A DNA stretch of 10,015 nucleotides from Pseudomonadota bacterium (lineage in GTDB: Bacteria > Pseudomonadota > Alphaproteobacteria > Rhizobiales > Methylopilaceae), in assembly GCA_023430145.1 (NCBI GenBank), contig JAEZCD010000225.1, positions 1 through 10,015 on the forward strand. The letters are read 5' to 3'. This document shows, piece by piece, positions 1-7,330 of this stretch. Position 1 is the stretch's first letter; every line of letters begins with the position of its first letter. A program made the translations under genes and the position numbers. The notes beneath the pieces were generated by a model. It was not told where the DNA came from and ran no database searches. It worked only from the letters and a program-made list of their open reading frames with translations.

Positions 1-148
1 CCGCGAAGGCGGAGGACCCGGCTTTTTCTTCAGGTGATTCAGCCTTTTTCTTCAGGTGATTCGGAAAGAAGACTGGATCCTCCGCCTTCGCGGAGGATGA
101 CGAGGGATGGGCGTCGGATGACGAGGGATGGGTGTTGGATGACGAGGG
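1..148. repeat. Composite intergenic repeat element (inverted, direct and tandem repeats)
   Basis: Three repeats are stacked here. Positions 1-16 and 78-93 form a perfect 16-bp inverted repeat (CCGCGAAGGCGGAGGA and its complement). Between its arms a 19-bp sequence, CTTTTTCTTCAGGTGATTC, occurs twice (22-40 and 44-62). The right arm also folds alone: 78-84 pairs with 91-97 around CCTTCG. It runs into a 21-bp tandem repeat beginning GGATGACGAGGG, with copies at 95 and 116 and a partial copy at 137-148. No credible gene lies here. Short GC-rich hairpins followed by GGATGACGAGGG-like sequence are, from general knowledge, a common dispersed repeat in Hyphomicrobiales genomes. That identification is from memory, not from a search. 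The element may continue beyond the left edge. Confidence 0.75.
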
Positions 149-418
149 CGCCCGGAGGCGACGAGGCGCCAGGTGATGCGCCTCGGCCCTGCTGCGACCG
201 GCCTTCGCCTTGACGAAGCCTCAATCTTCGCCATGTATGCCGCAGCTACCCCGCGCGCTTACGCAAGCGTTTCCAAAAATCCTTTCGTTTCGGCCAGTCA
301 GAACCCTCCGGCCGACAAGCGCGCGGCCCAACCGGGGGTTCTGTAGAAGCTCGTGCATTGCTGTCTGCCGGCGAGAGTGCCGGCGGCGCGCACGGGTGCA
401 GCCGAAAGTGCATTCCAA
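149..418 (+). other. Non-coding leader region upstream of the helicase gene
   Basis: No convincing gene is seen here. An AT-richer patch at about 268-290 follows a small hairpin (256-260 pairing with 265-269) and may hold the promoter, but I see no good -35/-10 pair. Nearer the gene, 367-372 and 379-384 (both GCCGGC) form a 6-bp hairpin with loop GAGAGT. The heptamer GTGCATT occurs at 353 and again at 409, just before the chosen start. A long structured leader would fit a cold- or stress-controlled RNA helicase gene, but that is inference. Confidence 0.4.
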
Positions 419-1696
<1,278 letters not shown>

Positions 1697-1706
1697 GGAG
1701 AAAAGT

Positions 1707-1976
1707 TTGGCGAAGGAAGAGATGCTCGAATTCGAGGGCACCATCATCGAGGTGCTCCCTGACGGCCAGTTCCGGGTGGAGCTCGACAATGGCCACCCGG
1801 TGCTCGCCTATCTCGCCGGCCGCATGAAGAAGAACCGCATTCGCGCCATCGCGGGCGACAAGGTCACCGTCGAGATGTCGCCCTACGACCTCGGTCGCGG
1901 GCGCATCAACTTCCGCCACAAGACCGGCGGCCCGATGCCGGCGCCGCAGCGCCGGCCGCAGTTCCGCCGGCACTGA
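1707..1976 (+). CDS. infA: Translation initiation factor IF-1 with C-terminal extension, TTG start
   Basis: IF-1 binds the A site of the 30S ribosomal subunit and helps select the initiator tRNA. The 89-residue product is one S1-like OB-fold domain (about 5-72) with the family's hallmarks MAKEE at the start, GRMKKNRIR (38-46), GDKVTVEMSPYDL (50-62) and GRINFRHK (65-72). Most IF-1 proteins end near residue 72. This one continues with a basic, Pro-rich tail of about 17 residues (GGPMPAPQRRPQFRRH). The TTG at 1707 is chosen because GAGGAG (1695-1700) lies 6 nt upstream and because the protein then begins exactly like IF-1. That ribosome binding site overlaps the helicase stop codon, so the two genes are probably cotranscribed and translationally coupled. 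Hyphomicrobiales often carry two infA genes; this looks like the longer paralogue, so the standard 72-residue copy may lie elsewhere (inference). Confidence 0.92.
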   Translation: MAKEEMLEFEGTIIEVLPDGQFRVELDNGHPVLAYLAGRMKKNRIRAIAGDKVTVEMSPYDLGRGRINFRHKTGGPMPAPQRRPQFRRH

Positions 1977-1984
1977 CCATTCTC

Positions 1985-2013
1985 GGCCGCGCCGGAATCG
2001 CCGGCCGGCCTTT
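1985..2013 (+). terminator. Probable transcription terminator after infA
   Basis: The left arm GGCCGCGCCGG (1985-1995) pairs with CCGGCCGGCC (2001-2010), giving ten GC pairs with one bulged C and loop AATCG. Only a short T run (2011-2013) follows, within TTTGCTGTTG, so this is a weak classical intrinsic terminator. It starts nine bases after the infA stop, the expected place. Confidence 0.6.
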
Positions 2014-2253
2014 GCTGTTGTGCGCGGCGCGATTTCTCTCGCCGGTGAGGCTGTCGATCGCCCTCATCCGGCTGGCGCGGCTGCGGACTTCGCGGGTCGG
2101 GCGTGAGCTTCGCGCGAGCTCGACACGAAGGCGCTCGCCGCGCGAGCTCGCCTGCCGACCCCTCGTCGTCGGCGTGGCCTCGATCCACCGGATGTGGTAA
2201 CCGGCAGCCCGGGTGGCCGTCCGAGCGCGGCCGGGAGTTCTGGAGCTGCATCG
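2014..2253 (+). other. Structured non-coding leader upstream of glyA
   Basis: No credible gene is seen. The 12-mer CGCGCGAGCTCG occurs at 2111-2122 and again at 2139-2150. Because its core is palindromic, GCGAGCTCG (2114-2122) can pair with CGAGCTCGC (2143-2151) over 9 bp with a 20-nt loop. A second hairpin pairs GCCGAC (2154-2159) with GTCGGC (2168-2173) around an 8-nt loop. The GGAG at 2242-2245 is the likely ribosome binding site for the glyA ATG at 2254. The glyA promoter should lie here, but I cannot place it. I do not recognise a known riboswitch class. Confidence 0.4.
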
Positions 2254-3564
2254 ATGTCGCTGAGCGAGGCCGAGGCCAAAGCGGCCGACGACAAGCCGTT
2301 CTTCGTGGCCTCTCTCGCCGAGGCCGATCCGGAGATCGCCCGCGCGGTCGCCGACGAGTTGCACCGCCAGCAGGACGAGATCGAGCTGATCGCCTCCGAG
2401 AACATCGTCTCCAAGGCGGTGCTCGAGGCGCAGGGCTCGGTCCTCACCAACAAATACGCCGAGGGCTATCCGGGCCGCCGCTATTACGGCGGCTGCCAGT
2501 TCGTCGACGTCGCCGAGCAGATCGCCATCGATCGCGCCTGCCGCCTGTTCGGCGCGAAGTTCGCGAACGTGCAGCCGCATTCGGGCGCGCAGGCGAACTT
2601 TTCCGCCTTCTTCGCCCTCATGCAGCCCGGCGACACCTTCATGGGGCTCAACCTCGCCGCCGGCGGACATTTGACGCACGGCTCGCCGGTGAACGTGTCC
2701 GGCAAGTGGTTCAACGTCGTCCCCTACGGCGTGCGGCCCGACGACCAGCGCATCGACATGGACGAGGTGGCGCGGCTCGCCGAGGAGCACCGGCCGAAGG
2801 TGATCGTCGCGGGCGGCTCGGCCTATCCGCGCATCCTCGATTTCCCGCGCTTTCGCGAGATCGCCGACGAGGTCGGCGCCAAGCTGATGGTCGACATGGC
2901 GCATTTCGCCGGCCTCGTCGCCGGCGGCATGCATCCGAACCCGGTCGAGCACGCGCATGTGACGACCACGACGACGCACAAGACGCTGCGCGGCCCGCGC
3001 GGCGGCGCCATCCTCACCAATGACGAAGAACTGGCCAAGAAAATCAACTCGGCCGTCTTCCCGGGCAATCAGGGCGGCCCCCTGATGCACGTCATCGCCG
3101 CCAAGGCGGTCGCCTTCGGCGAGGCGCTGCGGCCGGACTTCAAGCTCTACGCGAAGAACGTCGTCGAGAACGCGAAAGCGCTTGCCGAATCGCTCAAGGG
3201 ACACGGCTTCGACATCGTCTCCGGCGGGACCGACACGCACCTGATGCTGGTCGACCTTCGGCCGAAGCGGCTCACCGGAAAAGTCTCGGAGGCGGCACTC
3301 GGCCGCGCGCACATCACCTGCAACAAGAACGGCATCCCGTTCGATCCCGAGAAGCCGTTCGTGACCTCGGGCATCCGGCTCGGGACGCCGGCCTGCACCA
3401 CGCGCGGCTTCGGCGTCGCCGAGTTCCAGGCCGTCGGCGACATGATCGCCGAAGTGCTCGACCAGGTGTCGCAGTCGGGGCCCGAGGGCGGCGAGCTGGT
3501 CGCCGAGAAGGTCAAGGCGCGGGCCATCGATCTCGCCCGCGCCTTCCCGATCTATCGCGGCTGA
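2254..3564 (+). CDS. glyA: Serine hydroxymethyltransferase
   Basis: This cytoplasmic PLP enzyme interconverts serine plus tetrahydrofolate with glycine plus 5,10-methylene-tetrahydrofolate, the main source of one-carbon units for purines, thymidylate and methionine. The 436-residue product has the family's signatures: IELIASEN (43-50), TNKYAEGYPGRRYYGG (65-80), VDMAHFAGL (213-221) with the PLP-contacting Asp and His, and the PLP-lysine block TTTTHKTLRGPRGG (238-251), where K243 should form the Schiff base. SGIRLGTPA (372-380) lies near the C-terminus. It is slightly longer than the 417-residue E. coli enzyme, with an N-terminal extension usual in alphaproteobacteria. The ATG at 2254 is chosen over an in-frame GTG at 2194 because GGAG sits 8 nt upstream and the extra 20 residues are low-complexity and unlike the family. 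It is the first gene of a run with nrdR, ribD and ribE; nrdR follows after 15 nt. Confidence 0.97.
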   Translation: MSLSEAEAKAADDKPFFVASLAEADPEIARAVADELHRQQDEIELIASENIVSKAVLEAQGSVLTNKYAEGYPGRRYYGGCQFVDVAEQIAIDRACRLFGAKFANVQPHSGAQANFSAFFALMQPGDTFMGLNLAAGGHLTHGSPVNVSGKWFNVVPYGVRPDDQRIDMDEVARLAEEHRPKVIVAGGSAYPRILDFPRFREIADEVGAKLMVDMAHFAGLVAGGMHPNPVEHAHVTTTTTHKTLRGPRGGAILTNDEELAKKINSAVFPGNQGGPLMHVIAAKAVAFGEALRPDFKLYAKNVVENAKALAESLKGHGFDIVSGGTDTHLMLVDLRPKRLTGKVSEAALGRAHITCNKNGIPFDPEKPFVTSGIRLGTPACTTRGFGVAEFQAVGDMIAEVLDQVSQSGPEGGELVAEKVKARAIDLARAFPIYRG

Positions 3565-3579
3565 CGGCGGCGCCCGCGG

Positions 3580-4050
3580 ATGCGCTGCCCCTACTGCGGC
3601 GAGGACGATACGCAGGTCAAGGACTCGCGGCCGACCGAGGACAACACCGCCATCCGGCGGCGCCGCGTCTGCCCGACCTGCGGCCAGCGCTTCACGACCT
3701 TCGAGCGCGTGCAGCTGCGCGAGCTGACGGTCGTCAAGCGCTCCGGCCGGCGCGTGCCCTTCGACCGCGACAAGCTGTTCCGCTCGATCGAGGTGGCGCT
3801 GCGCAAGCGCCCAGTCGAGCCGGAGGCGGTCGAGCGGCTCGTCTCCGGCATCGTCCGCGACCTCGAGAAGAGCGGCGAGAGCGAGGTGCCGGCGGAGCTG
3901 ATCGGCGACCTCGTGATGGCGGCGCTGAAGAAGCTCGACGACGTCGCCTATGTGCGCTTCGCCTCGGTGTACCGGAACTTCCGCGAGCCGAAGGATTTCG
4001 AGACCGTGCTCGACGAGCTGTCCGAGGACGCGGCCGGATCGCGCAAATGA
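3580..4050 (+). CDS. nrdR: Transcriptional repressor NrdR
   Basis: NrdR is a nucleotide-sensing repressor of ribonucleotide reductase genes. It binds ATP or dATP through an ATP-cone domain and DNA through a zinc ribbon. The 156-residue product has the usual length and layout. The N-terminal zinc ribbon has C3 and C6 (MRCPYCG) and C31 and C34 (CPTCGQRFTTFE). An ATP-cone of about residues 49-139 follows, with VVKRSGRRVPFDRDKL at its start and VAYVRFASVYRNF near its end. There is no clear ribosome binding site before the ATG, so translation may depend on ribosomes arriving from glyA, 15 nt upstream. The stop overlaps the ribD start by 4 nt (ATGA). I see no NrdR-box pair in the window, so its targets should lie elsewhere. 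Linkage to glyA and rib genes is common in alphaproteobacteria and need not mean shared function. Confidence 0.97.
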   Translation: MRCPYCGEDDTQVKDSRPTEDNTAIRRRRVCPTCGQRFTTFERVQLRELTVVKRSGRRVPFDRDKLFRSIEVALRKRPVEPEAVERLVSGIVRDLEKSGESEVPAELIGDLVMAALKKLDDVAYVRFASVYRNFREPKDFETVLDELSEDAAGSRK

Positions 4051-5183
4051 ACGTGGCGGCCCGTGCCTCGACCGCGGATCTCTACTCCGCCGACGCGACG
4101 CATCTCGCCGCCGCCTTCGCGCTCGGCCGCCGCAACCTCGGCGACACCTGGCCGAACCCGGCCGTCGGCGCGGTCGTGCTCGATGCGCACGGCAGCGTCG
4201 CCGGGCGCGGCTGGACGCAGGCCGGCGGCCGCCCGCACGCCGAGACCGAGGCGCTCGCCAGGGCAGGCGAGCTGGCGCGGGGCGGCACGCTCTACGTCAC
4301 GCTCGAGCCCTGCAGCCATCAGGGCAAGACGCCGCCCTGCGCCGACGCGGTGGCGGCGGCCGGCATCGCCCGCGTCGTGATCCCGATCGAGGATCCGAAC
4401 CCGCTCGTCGCCGGCAAGGGCATCGCGAGGCTGCGCGCTGCCGGCGTCGCGGTCGAGGTCGGCCCGGGGGCCGAGCGGGCGCGGCGCGAGCATGCCGGGC
4501 ACATCAGCCGCATCCGCCGCGGCCGGCCGCACGTGCAGCTGAAGCTCGCACTGTCCGCGGACGGCAAAGTCGGCCTGAAGGGGCGGCGCCCGGCGGCGAT
4601 CACCGGCGAGGCGGCGCTGGGCCGCGCGCACCTCTTGCGCGCGGAGGCGGACGCCATCGCCGTCGGCATCGGTACCGTTCTCTCGGACGATCCGCTGCTG
4701 ACCTGCCGGCTGCCGGGGATGGAGCACCGCTCGCCGATCCGCATCGCCGTCGACGCCCGGCTGCGCGTCCCGCTCGACACGGCGCTGGTCCGTTCGGCCG
4801 CCGATACGCCGACCTGGATTCTGGCCGCCGAGGATGCGCCGACCGACGCCGAGCTGCGCCTGCGCGATGCCGGCGTCGAGGTGCTGCGGGTGGCGGCAGC
4901 CGAGCGCGGCCTCGTGGATATGGAGGCGGCGCTGTCGCTGCTCGCCGCGCGCGGGCTGACCCGGCTGCTGGTCGAGGGCGGCCCGATTCTCGCCGCCTCG
5001 CTGCTCGACGCGCGGCTCGTCGACGAGGTGACGCTGTTCGAGGCGCCGGTCACGCTCGGCCACGATGCCATCCCGGCGGTCGACGGGCGCGACCTGCGGC
5101 GCATGCTCGAGCCGGCCGACTGGGCCGTGGTCGCCCAGCGCATGCTCGGCCCCGACCGCTTCACCGACCTCTGGCGGCGCTGA
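4047..5183 (+). CDS. ribD: Bifunctional riboflavin biosynthesis protein RibD (deaminase/reductase)
   Basis: RibD carries out two successive steps of riboflavin synthesis: deamination of the pyrimidine product of GTP cyclohydrolase II, then NADPH-dependent reduction of its ribosyl side chain. The 378-residue product joins both domains. The N-terminal deaminase (about 12-155) has the zinc site H64 (HAE), C89 and C98 within LEPCSHQGKTPPC, with E66 as the likely proton shuttle. The C-terminal reductase (about 160-378) has LKLALSADGKVG (165-176), GIGTVLSDDP (207-216) and LLVEGGP (307-313). The N-terminus is a few residues longer than in many homologues, but the ATG at 4047 is the natural start because it overlaps the nrdR stop. 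It ends at 5183, sharing one base with ribE (TGATG), which suggests translational coupling. Confidence 0.96.
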   Translation: MNVAARASTADLYSADATHLAAAFALGRRNLGDTWPNPAVGAVVLDAHGSVAGRGWTQAGGRPHAETEALARAGELARGGTLYVTLEPCSHQGKTPPCADAVAAAGIARVVIPIEDPNPLVAGKGIARLRAAGVAVEVGPGAERARREHAGHISRIRRGRPHVQLKLALSADGKVGLKGRRPAAITGEAALGRAHLLRAEADAIAVGIGTVLSDDPLLTCRLPGMEHRSPIRIAVDARLRVPLDTALVRSAADTPTWILAAEDAPTDAELRLRDAGVEVLRVAAAERGLVDMEAALSLLAARGLTRLLVEGGPILAASLLDARLVDEVTLFEAPVTLGHDAIPAVDGRDLRRMLEPADWAVVAQRMLGPDRFTDLWRR

Positions 5184-5797
5184 TGTTCACCGGGCTCGTC
5201 ACCGATGTCGGCAGGGTCGTAGAGGTGCGGCCCGGCAACGACCTCGTGCGCTTCTCGATCGCCTCGTCATACGCCGCCGGGACGATCCCGCTCGGCGCGT
5301 CGATCGCCTGCGCCGGCATCTGCCTCACCGCGGTGGCGGTCGAGCCGAACGGCGAGGGATCGGTGTTCGACGTGGAGGCGGCGCCCGAGACGCTGGCGCT
5401 CACCACGGCCTCGGGCTGGCGTCCCGGGACGCGGATCAACCTCGAGCGTTCCCTCAAGCTCGGCGACGAGATGGGCGGCCACCTCGTCAGCGGCCATGTC
5501 GACGGGCAGGCGGAGATCGTCGCCCGGGAGGAGATCGGGGAATCCACGCGCCTCGCCTTCCGCTGCGCGCCGGAGCTCGCCCGCTTCGTCGCCAAGAAAG
5601 GTTCCGTGGCGCTCGACGGCACGTCGCTTACGGTGAACGAGGTGTCGGCCGACGGCTTCGCGGTGCTGCTGATCCCGCACACGCTCGCCGTCACCACCTG
5701 GGGCGAGCGCGCGGTCGGCGACCGGGTCAACCTCGAGGTCGACATGCTGGCCCGCTACGTCGCGCGGCTGGCCGAGACGATGGGCACGCAAGAATAG
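5183..5797 (+). CDS. ribE: Riboflavin synthase, alpha subunit type
   Basis: Riboflavin synthase converts two molecules of 6,7-dimethyl-8-ribityllumazine into riboflavin and a pyrimidine that is recycled. The 204-residue product has the two tandem lumazine-binding domains of the family. The first starts MFTGLV and has GASIACAGICLTA (38-50). The second, from about residue 98, starts GGHLVSGHVDG and has KGSVALDGTSLTVN (139-152) and IPHTL (164-168). The start MFTGLV is nearly invariant in the family, so the ATG at 5183 is firm. The first-domain loop reads ACAGICLT where many homologues have AVNGVCLT, a mild variation. In Escherichia coli the equivalent gene is called ribC. ribH, which makes the substrate, does not follow here as it often does in related genomes; the next gene is convergent. 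Confidence 0.96.
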   Translation: MFTGLVTDVGRVVEVRPGNDLVRFSIASSYAAGTIPLGASIACAGICLTAVAVEPNGEGSVFDVEAAPETLALTTASGWRPGTRINLERSLKLGDEMGGHLVSGHVDGQAEIVAREEIGESTRLAFRCAPELARFVAKKGSVALDGTSLTVNEVSADGFAVLLIPHTLAVTTWGERAVGDRVNLEVDMLARYVARLAETMGTQE

Positions 5798-5914
5798 GGC
5801 GCCCGCCGCCCTTCTCCTTCTCCCCACAGGGCGGCGGCTTGCACTTATCTCGCGGTAGCGAGGTTCCGGGCGCCCTCCCTCCCCTGACGGCTTCATCATG
5901 GGGAGAGGGGAAGA
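5797..5914. repeat. Inverted-repeat element between convergent genes, possible two-way terminator
   Basis: The space between ribE and the minus-strand oxidoreductase is full of short inverted repeats. GGGCGCCCG (5797-5805) is complementary to CGGGCGCCC (5867-5875). GCCGCCC (5805-5811) pairs with GGGCGGC (5829-5835). CTCGC (5849-5853) pairs with GCGAG (5858-5862). TCTCCCCA (5819-5826) is complementary to TGGGGAGA (5899-5906). The CT-rich run CTTCTCCTTCTCCCC resembles a dispersed repeat often met between genes in Hyphomicrobiales, here apparently decayed (family recognition from memory). It could stop transcription from both sides, although no long T run is present. Confidence 0.6.
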
Positions 5915-5926
5915 GGAGCGCGGCAC

Positions 5927-7168
5927 CTACCCGAACCGCTCCGCCCGATAGGCCGAGGGATCGACCACGGGCTCGGCTCCCGTCATCAGCTCGGCGACGA
6001 GGCGCCCGGACACCGGCCCGAGCGTGAAGCCGAGATGCTGGTGGCCGAAGGCCAGGAACAGATCGGCCCGACCCGGCGCCGGGCCGATCACCGGCAGCGA
6101 ATCGGGGAAGCAGGGCCGCCGTCCGAGCCAGGGCTGCGGATCGAGCTTCTCGCCGAGGCCCGGCAGGATCTGGCGGGCGAAGGGCAGCGCGCGCTCGACC
6201 TGCACCGGCGTCGGCGGCGCGTCGCGCTCGGCGAACTCGATGCCGGTGGTGAGGCGGATGCCGCGCAGCATCGGCGACATGGCGAAGCCGCCGTCGCTGT
6301 CGACGATCGGCCTCGTGAGCCCCGGCGGCGAGAACGAGAAGTGCATGTGGTAGCCGCGCTTGGAGGCGAGCGGCAGCACGATGCCGAGCGGCTCCAGCAC
6401 CTGCGGCGACCAGGCGCCGAGCGCCACCAGCGCCTGGCTCGCGCTGACGGGACCCTCCGCCGACTGCACCGTCCAGCCGCCGGCGGAACGGACGAGCGTC
6501 CGCGCGTCGCCGATCAGGATGCGCACGCCGCGCGTCTCGGCGAGCGCGGCGTAGGACTTCGTCACCGCGCCGGGGTCGGAGACGGTCGCGGTCGACGGCC
6601 ACAGGATGCCGGCCTCGAAGACCGGCGCGAGCCCGGCCTCGAGCGCCTGCGTCTCGCGCATGCCGTGCACCTCGTAGGGCACGCGGAGCTCGCGGGCGAG
6701 CTGCAGATCGTGCTCCTCGCCGGCGAGACTCTTCGCGGTCCTGTAGAGGGCAATCCAGCCGTCGCGGCGCAGATAGTCCAGCGAGCCGGCCGCCTCCATC
6801 AGCGCCTCGTGCTCGGCGAGCGAGCGGTCGACCAGCGGCCGCAGCGCCCGCGCCGACGCCTCCCGGCCCGCCGGCGACGAGCTCTTGAAATAGGCCCAGA
6901 GCCAGGGCGCCAGGTTCGGCAGCGCCAGCGGGTGGTAGTGGGCGTGCGGCCGCATGCCGAAGGCGAGCTCGACCAGGAATTTCGCGTCGCGCGGGAAGGG
7001 AATCGGCAGCAGCGCCGAGCGCTCGATGACGCCGGTATTGCCGAACGAGGTCTCTTCGCCGGGGCCGCGCAGGTCCACCATCGCCACGCTGCGCCCGCGC
7101 GCAGCGAGATGGCAGGCGGCGGAGACGCCGACGATGCCGGCGCCGAGAACGAGCACGTCGTGCTTCAC
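5927..7168 (-). CDS. FAD-dependent oxidoreductase, D-amino acid dehydrogenase (DadA) family
   Basis: This is a predicted flavoenzyme of the DAO/DadA family, which oxidises D-amino acids or related secondary amines to imino acids. The 413-residue product, of usual family length, starts with a Rossmann FAD-binding fold: VLVLGAGIVG (5-14) with GxGxxG, then D32 ending the second strand, then ETSFGNTGVI (39-48), the DadA-type segment beside the flavin. Near the C-terminus PDSLPVIGP (355-363) and GHQHLGFTLGP (375-385) are the typical flavin-binding blocks. The start is a GTG (complement of 7166-7168), with GAGG (complement of 7176-7179) seven bases upstream. It converges on ribE and diverges from murI. 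A D-amino acid oxidising enzyme beside glutamate racemase is suggestive, since both act on D-amino acids, but the genes are divergent and the substrate cannot be read from the sequence. D-hydroxyproline or other amine substrates are equally possible. Confidence 0.88.
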   Translation of the reverse strand: MKHDVLVLGAGIVGVSAACHLAARGRSVAMVDLRGPGEETSFGNTGVIERSALLPIPFPRDAKFLVELAFGMRPHAHYHPLALPNLAPWLWAYFKSSSPAGREASARALRPLVDRSLAEHEALMEAAGSLDYLRRDGWIALYRTAKSLAGEEHDLQLARELRVPYEVHGMRETQALEAGLAPVFEAGILWPSTATVSDPGAVTKSYAALAETRGVRILIGDARTLVRSAGGWTVQSAEGPVSASQALVALGAWSPQVLEPLGIVLPLASKRGYHMHFSFSPPGLTRPIVDSDGGFAMSPMLRGIRLTTGIEFAERDAPPTPVQVERALPFARQILPGLGEKLDPQPWLGRRPCFPDSLPVIGPAPGRADLFLAFGHQHLGFTLGPVSGRLVAELMTGAEPVVDPSAYRAERFG

Positions 7169-7330
7169 TGGGAAACCTCGCGGGAACGGCCGCGTCCCGC
7201 ACCTGTCGAGCCGCGGCCGAAGACGATCTTAGCAGCCACGCTCGGAGTGGCCAGCCGCCGGAGCCCTGCCGGCTATGTCGGCGGCTCAGACTTTGGTAAC
7301 CAGACTTGCGCTTAGCTGGCCGGACGCGAA
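7169..7330. promoter_or_regulatory. Divergent intergenic region between the oxidoreductase and murI
   Basis: Both neighbouring genes start from this 162-nt gap, so it should carry two promoters. An 8-bp hairpin pairs AGCCGCCG (7253-7260) with CGGCGGCT (7279-7286) over an 18-nt loop and would lie in the murI leader if transcription starts upstream of it. On the minus strand TAAGAT (complement of 7226-7231) resembles a -10 box, but I see no matching -35 box. The promoters are therefore not placed. Confidence 0.35.

Noticed and set aside
95..148. CRISPR array at the 21-bp tandem repeats
   Set aside because: Units are contiguous with no unique spacers of 25-40 bp, and no cas gene is present.
353..418. 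In-frame GTG at 353 as the helicase start
   Set aside because: It would add 22 residues unlike the family ahead of the normal N-terminus; kept only as an alternative.
2012..2200. Plus-strand 62-codon open frame between infA and glyA
   Set aside because: No ribosome binding site, Arg/Leu-rich composition, and it starts within the infA terminator region; I treat the stretch as non-coding.
2194..2253. In-frame GTG at 2194 as the glyA start
   Set aside because: The added residues are low-complexity Gly/Ser/Ala, and the ATG at 2254 has a spaced ribosome binding site.
1906..3312. Minus-strand open frame of 468 codons opposite glyA
   Set aside because: glyA on the plus strand carries full enzyme signatures; this frame is rich in Arg, Ala and Gly without motifs.
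3948..5063. Minus-strand open frame of 371 codons opposite ribD, and the long plus-strand extension of ribE back to 3950
   Set aside because: Both are shadows of ribD. The ribE protein clearly starts MFTGLV at 5183; the upstream extension is Arg/Pro-rich nonsense.
5727..7202. Minus-strand open frame of 491 codons overlapping the oxidoreductase in another frame
   Set aside because: The oxidoreductase frame (5927-7168) has clear FAD-binding motifs; this one has none and runs into ribE.
6035..7315. Plus-strand open frame of 426 codons opposite the oxidoreductase
   Set aside because: It is an antisense shadow with His/Arg-rich composition and no motifs.
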